NCBI RefSeq assembly: GCF_902168065.1
Contig: NZ_LR655707.1
Location: 1-54,834, forward strand
Direction of reading: 5' to 3'
DNA: 54,834 nucleotides
Source: Mycobacterium tilburgii
GTDB lineage: Bacteria > Actinomycetota > Actinomycetes > Mycobacteriales > Mycobacteriaceae
The notes below the pieces were generated by a model, which saw nothing but the letters and a program-made list of their open reading frames with translations, did not search any database and was not told where the DNA came from. Positions 51,611 through 54,834 of this stretch are shown piece after piece (the first letter of the stretch is position 1; each line of letters starts with the position of its first letter). The position numbers and the translations under genes are program-made.

Positions 51611-52411
51611 ATGGATCTCAACGGACTGTTGGCCGAAGCGTCGATGATCCTCAACGCGGCCGCAGAGCCGTTGGTGGCCGGCCATCGCACCGATTCGGCA
51701 GTCCGCAAGAAGGGCAACGATTTCGCCACCCAGGTCGATTTCGAGATCGAGCGGCAGGTGGTGGCCGCGCTGCAGGCGGCCACCGGAATCGGGGTGCACG
51801 GCGAGGAATTCGGCGGCGCACCGGTCGATTCGCCGTGGGTGTGGGTGCTGGACCCGATCGACGGCACCTTCAACTACGCCGCGGGGTCACCCATGGCGGC
51901 GATCCTGCTGGCCCTGCTGCACGACGGTGAACCGATGGCCGGCCTGACCTGTATGCCGTTCACCGAGGATTACTACACCGCCGTCGCCGATGGCCCGCTG
52001 ATCAGGAACGGCGTCGCTCAGCCGGCGCTGACGCACACGGATCTGGCCGACACCCTGATCGGCGTTGGGACGTTCAATCCCGAATCGCGGGGCCGGTTCC
52101 CTGGGCGGTATCGGATTGCGTTGCTGGAAAAGCTGAGCACGGTATGTTCGCGGTTGCGCATGCACGGGTCCACAGGCATCGACCTCGTCTACGTGGCCGA
52201 CGGAATACTCTCCGGTGCAGTCGCTTTCGGCGGACACGTGTGGGATCACGCGGCCGGGGTCGCACAGGTGCGGGCTGCGGGCGGCACCGTCACCGACCTG
52301 GCCGGACAGCCGTGGACGCCTGAGTCGTGCTCGGTGCTGGCCGCGGCCCCGGGCGCCTACGGCCAGATTCTCGACATCGTCCGCGACGCTGGCCGGCCGG
52401 AGGATTACTGA
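51611..52411 (+). CDS. impA: Inositol monophosphatase-family protein
   Basis: A 266-residue Mg2+-dependent phosphatase fold. The metal sites are [22 protein letters not shown] and [14 protein letters not shown]. It corresponds to Rv1604 (ImpA) inside the his operon. Members hydrolyse inositol-1-phosphate. Location in a his operon raises the alternative of histidinol-phosphatase activity, which some family members (HisN) have; sequence alone cannot separate the two. It lies 4 bp after hisA and ends 2 bp before hisF. Confidence 0.88.
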   Translation: MDLNGLLAEASMILNAAAEPLVAGHRTDSAVRKKGNDFATQVDFEIERQVVAALQAATGIGVHGEEFGGAPVDSPWVWVLDPIDGTFNYAAGSPMAAILLALLHDGEPMAGLTCMPFTEDYYTAVADGPLIRNGVAQPALTHTDLADTLIGVGTFNPESRGRFPGRYRIALLEKLSTVCSRLRMHGSTGIDLVYVADGILSGAVAFGGHVWDHAAGVAQVRAAGGTVTDLAGQPWTPESCSVLAAAPGAYGQILDIVRDAGRPEDY

Positions 52412-52412
52412 C

Positions 52413-53198
52413 ATGCACACCGACACAGACCTTGCCGTGCGGGTGGTCCCGTGCCTGGACGTCGACGACAGGCGCGTCGTCAAGGGGGTCAACTTCGAAA
52501 ACCTGCGCGATGCGGGTGATCCCGTCGAGCTAGCCGCGGCGTACAACGCCGAAGGCGCCGACGAACTGACCTTTCTGGATGTGACGGCGTCCTCGTCTGG
52601 CCGCGCGACGATGCTGGACGTGGTGCGCCACACCGCCGAGCAGGTGTTCATTCCGCTGACGGTCGGCGGCGGGGTGTGCACCGTCGCCGATGTCGACGTG
52701 CTGCTGCGGGCGGGAGCAGACAAGGTGTCGGTCAACACCGCCGCGATCGCCCGTCCCGAGTTATTGGCCGAACTTTCAAGGCAATTCGGCTCTCAGTGCA
52801 TCGTGTTGTCTGTCGATGCCCGTACCGTGTCGCCCGGGTCGGCGCCGACACCGTCGGGCTGGGAGGTGACCACGCACGGGGGCCGCCGCGGTACCGGCAT
52901 CGACGCCGTCGAATGGGCGGCCCGCGGCGTCGAGCTGGGCGTGGGGGAGATCCTGCTCAACTCTATGGACGCCGACGGCACCAAGGCGGGTTTCGATCTG
53001 GACATGCTGCGCGCGGTCCGCGCCGCCGTCACCGTTCCGGTGATCGCCAGCGGCGGCGCCGGGGCGGTGGATCACTTCGCGCCCGCCGTTGCTGCCGGCG
53101 CCGACGCGGTGTTGGCGGCCAGCGTGTTTCACTTCCGCGAGCTGACCATCAAGCAGGTGAAGGCCGCGATGGCTGCCGAAGGAATCACGGTGCGATGA
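52413..53198 (+). CDS. hisF: Imidazole glycerol phosphate synthase, cyclase subunit
   Basis: A 261-residue (beta/alpha)8 barrel that, with HisH, turns PRFAR and ammonia into IGP and AICAR. The catalytic Asp pair is in [15 protein letters not shown] and [25 protein letters not shown] and [13 protein letters not shown] bind phosphate. The start is ATG 52413. The stop overlaps the hisI ATG. The gene is intact. Confidence 0.95.
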   Translation: MHTDTDLAVRVVPCLDVDDRRVVKGVNFENLRDAGDPVELAAAYNAEGADELTFLDVTASSSGRATMLDVVRHTAEQVFIPLTVGGGVCTVADVDVLLRAGADKVSVNTAAIARPELLAELSRQFGSQCIVLSVDARTVSPGSAPTPSGWEVTTHGGRRGTGIDAVEWAARGVELGVGEILLNSMDADGTKAGFDLDMLRAVRAAVTVPVIASGGAGAVDHFAPAVAAGADAVLAASVFHFRELTIKQVKAAMAAEGITVR

Positions 53199-53560
53199 CG
53201 CGGCTCGACCCCACCATCGCCACCCGCCTCAAGCGCAACGACGACGGCTTGTTCACCGCGATCGTGCAGGAGCGAGGCAGCGGCGACGTGCTGATGGTCG
53301 CCTGGATGGACGATGATGCGCTGGCCCGTACGTTGGAAACCCGTGAGGCCACCTACTTTTCGCGTTCCCGCGGCGAGCAGTGGATCAAGGGCGCGACGTC
53401 CGGGCACACCCAGCACGTGTACTCGGTGCGCCTGGATTGCGACGGTGATGCCGTGCTGCTGACTGTCGATCAAGTCGGCGGTGCCTGTCACACCGGCGCC
53501 CACAGCTGCTTCGACGGCGACGTGCTGCTGCACCCGAGACCTGACCTGCCGGCGGTCTAG
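53195..53560 (+). CDS. hisI: Phosphoribosyl-AMP cyclohydrolase
   Basis: A 121-residue monofunctional cyclohydrolase opening the adenine ring of PR-AMP. The conserved series [51 protein letters not shown] and [12 protein letters not shown] includes the Zn-binding cysteines and acidic metal ligands. It is the last gene of the his operon. Its stop overlaps the stop of the convergent bcp. Rv1607 (chaA) of M. tuberculosis is not present between them. Confidence 0.95.
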   Translation: MTRLDPTIATRLKRNDDGLFTAIVQERGSGDVLMVAWMDDDALARTLETREATYFSRSRGEQWIKGATSGHTQHVYSVRLDCDGDAVLLTVDQVGGACHTGAHSCFDGDVLLHPRPDLPAV

Positions 53561-54016
53561 GCCGACGAACGAGCCCGCAGCGTTTCCAGCGCCTGGTCGG
53601 CGTGCGCGTCCATGCTGAATTCGCTGGAGATCACGTTGAGGATCTTGCGATCGGTGTCGATAACGAAGGTGGTACGCTTGACGGGCAGCAGCTTGCCGAG
53701 CAGGCCGCGCTTGACGTCGGATTGTGTGGCGATTGCGCCGTCGGTGTTGGACAGCAGCGGGTAGTCGAACTTTTCTTTGTCGGCGTCGGCGAACTGGTCC
53801 TGCTTCTGTACGGCATCCGTGCTAATGCCGACCCGGTTGGCCCCGACGGCGGCGAGGTCGCGGAAGTGGCAGGCCTCCTTGGTGCAGCAGGGCGTCATTG
53901 CCGCAGGGTGGAAGATACAGGACGATGGGTCCGTCGGCCAGCAGCGCGCTGAGTTTGCGTGGTGTCCCGGTCTGATCGGGAAGTTCGAAGTCGGGTACTG
54001 TGTCACCAGTTTTCAT
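53557..54016 (-). pseudogene. bcp: Peroxiredoxin Bcp (thiol peroxidase), frameshifted
   Basis: ATG 54016 begins MKTGDTVPDFELPDQTGTPR and reads to GPIVLYL. An extra base at ~53913-53916 then shifts the frame, and the first product ends at 53822. Homology continues one frame over: HPAAMTPCCTKEACHFRDLA with the peroxidatic Cys in CTKEAC, VGISTDAVQKQDQFADADKE, FDYPLLSNTDGAIATQ, and the C-terminus [13 protein letters not shown]. Two further oddities: TPCC instead of TPGC before the active site, and a few residues missing in RDLA-AVGANRVG. Together these suggest real decay and not only a base-call error. The intact family member reduces organic peroxides. Confidence 0.82.
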
Positions 54017-54141
54017 GACCGTCACGCTACGCTGGGTGAGGCCCGGATCGCCCGGCTCCTTGCACTCCGCTTCGCGGTGCGCTTCGTCGTCGGGCTAGGC
54101 CCGGTTGCCGCGGCACCGAACCCATCTGCGAGGATGGTTCG

Positions 54142-54777
54142 GTGCACCCCGACCTCGCCCATACGACCTCTCGGAAGGAGTTTCGCCAGCTCGCGGCCGG
54201 ACACCGGGTCGTTCCGGTGACCCGGAAGGTCCTGGCCGACAGCGAGACACCCCTGTCGGCGTATCGCAAGCTCGCCGCCAATCGCCCCGGCACCTTCCTG
54301 CTGGAGTCTGCGGAAAACGGCAGGTCGTGGTCGCGTTGGTCGTTCATCGGGGCGGGGGCGCCCTCAGCGCTGACCGTGCGCGACGGGCAGGCGGTGTGGC
54401 TGGGGGTGGTGCCGCAAGACACGCCCACCGGAGGTGACCCGCTGGACGCGCTGCGGTCCACCCTGGAGCTGCTGGCCACAGCGGCAGTCCCGGGCCTGCC
54501 GCCGCTGTCGGGTGGCCTGGTCGGGTTCTTCGCCTACGACATGGTGCGCCGCATGGAACGTCTGCCAGAGCTGGCCGTCGACGATCTGGGGCTGCCGGAC
54601 ATGCTGATGTTACTGGCCACCGACGTGGCGGCCGTCGACCACCACGAGGGCACCATCACCCTGATTGCCAACGCCGTGAACTGGAACGTCACCGACCAGA
54701 GGGTCGACGAGGCCTACGACGCCGCCGTCGCCCGCTTGGATGTCATGACCGAGGCGCTCGGCCAGCCGCTGCCGTCC
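54142..54777 (+). CDS. trpE: Anthranilate synthase component I, N-terminal part (3' partial at contig end)
   Basis: GTG 54142 ([20 protein letters not shown]) opens TrpE. The tryptophan feedback site motif FLLESAEN and the N-terminal domain block [15 protein letters not shown], then [20 protein letters not shown] and [10 protein letters not shown], agree with M. tuberculosis TrpE (516 aa). About 212 residues are present, ending at GQPLPS. The chorismate-binding catalytic domain lies beyond the window. The reading frame runs on into the adapter sequence, but those codons are artificial. Confidence 0.93.
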
Positions 54778-54834
54778 CTGTCTCTTATACCCCTCTGGCG
54801 CTGCCGGCGGTTGGCGGGGGGGGGGGTTGGTGGG
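54778..54834 (+). other. Sequencing adapter (Nextera/Tn5 mosaic end) contamination at contig end
   Basis: CTGTCTCTTATAC at 54778-54790 equals the first 13 bases of the Nextera transposase adapter (CTGTCTCTTATACACATCT). The continuation CCCTCTGGCGCTGCCGGCGG follows the known adapter (ACATCT, then GACGCTGCCGACGA) with A read as C or G. It then degrades into a run of G, as in low-quality read ends. This is not genomic sequence. Confidence 0.95.

Noticed and set aside
54778..54834. Reading trpE through to the window end
   Set aside because: The last bases match a sequencing adapter, so the codons are artificial.

Overview
The window is high-GC mycobacterial chromosome. Protein sequences and gene order follow the Mycobacterium tuberculosis stretch from about Rv1535 to Rv1609 (Rv numbers are recalled from memory): ileS, dinX, ansA, lspA, an RluD-type gene, dnaE1, plsB1, ilvA, treXYZ, ripD, bioAFD, bioB, nadABC, hisDCBHA-impA-hisFI, bcp, trpE. 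Several M. tuberculosis insertions are absent: the phiRv1 prophage next to bioB, PPE21, frdABCD, mmpL6 and vapBC11. The best reading is a slow-growing Mycobacterium; I cannot name the species from sequence alone.

Layout. 1-2360: the 3' end of a nonribosomal peptide synthetase (carrier plus thioester reductase), then two decayed genes. 2456-3436: a dense cis-regulatory block made of a promoter, an M-box (Mg2+) riboswitch, a short upstream ORF with a very strong ribosome site, a small conserved gene, and a translational T-box controlling ileS. 3436-13516: ileS, a 17-bp tandem array, decayed genes, frameshifted dinX, ansA, lspA, a pseudouridine synthase, and remnants of a methyltransferase and two SDR genes. 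13583-22938: dnaE1, a decayed PPOX/MerR divergent pair, an LCMT-type methyltransferase, plsB1, a gutted Ddn-like gene, ilvA. 22943-28606: a gene graveyard (PPOX-like, hydrolase, fadD, tetR and beta-lactamase-like remnants) running into broken treZ and treY. 28610-34603: intact treX, an acyltransferase-3/SGNH protein, ripD, a membrane protein. 34666-42179: the biotin genes (bioA, bioF, bioD; bioB with bsaP) around decayed membrane genes. 42292-53560: the NrtR/nadABC pair and the histidine operon, all intact. 53557-54834: frameshifted bcp and the start of trpE, cut off by sequencing-adapter sequence.

Two themes stand out. First, biosynthetic and informational genes (ileS, dnaE1, bio, nad, his) are intact over long distances, whereas peripheral genes are heavily decayed. 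Many of the decayed genes keep both ends and lack the middle, which argues for real reductive evolution more than random base-calling error. Single-base insertions (two in dinX, one in bcp) are less certain, because the contig end carries uncleaned Nextera adapter. Second, regulation is unusually readable: M-box plus SD-sequestered upstream ORF, ileS T-box with AUC specifier and SD sequestrator, a perfect palindrome between nrtR and nadA, and a perfect inverted repeat in front of the MerR-type gene. Three short tandem arrays (17, 19 and 19 bp) lie in or beside genes, and one has destroyed the merR reading frame.
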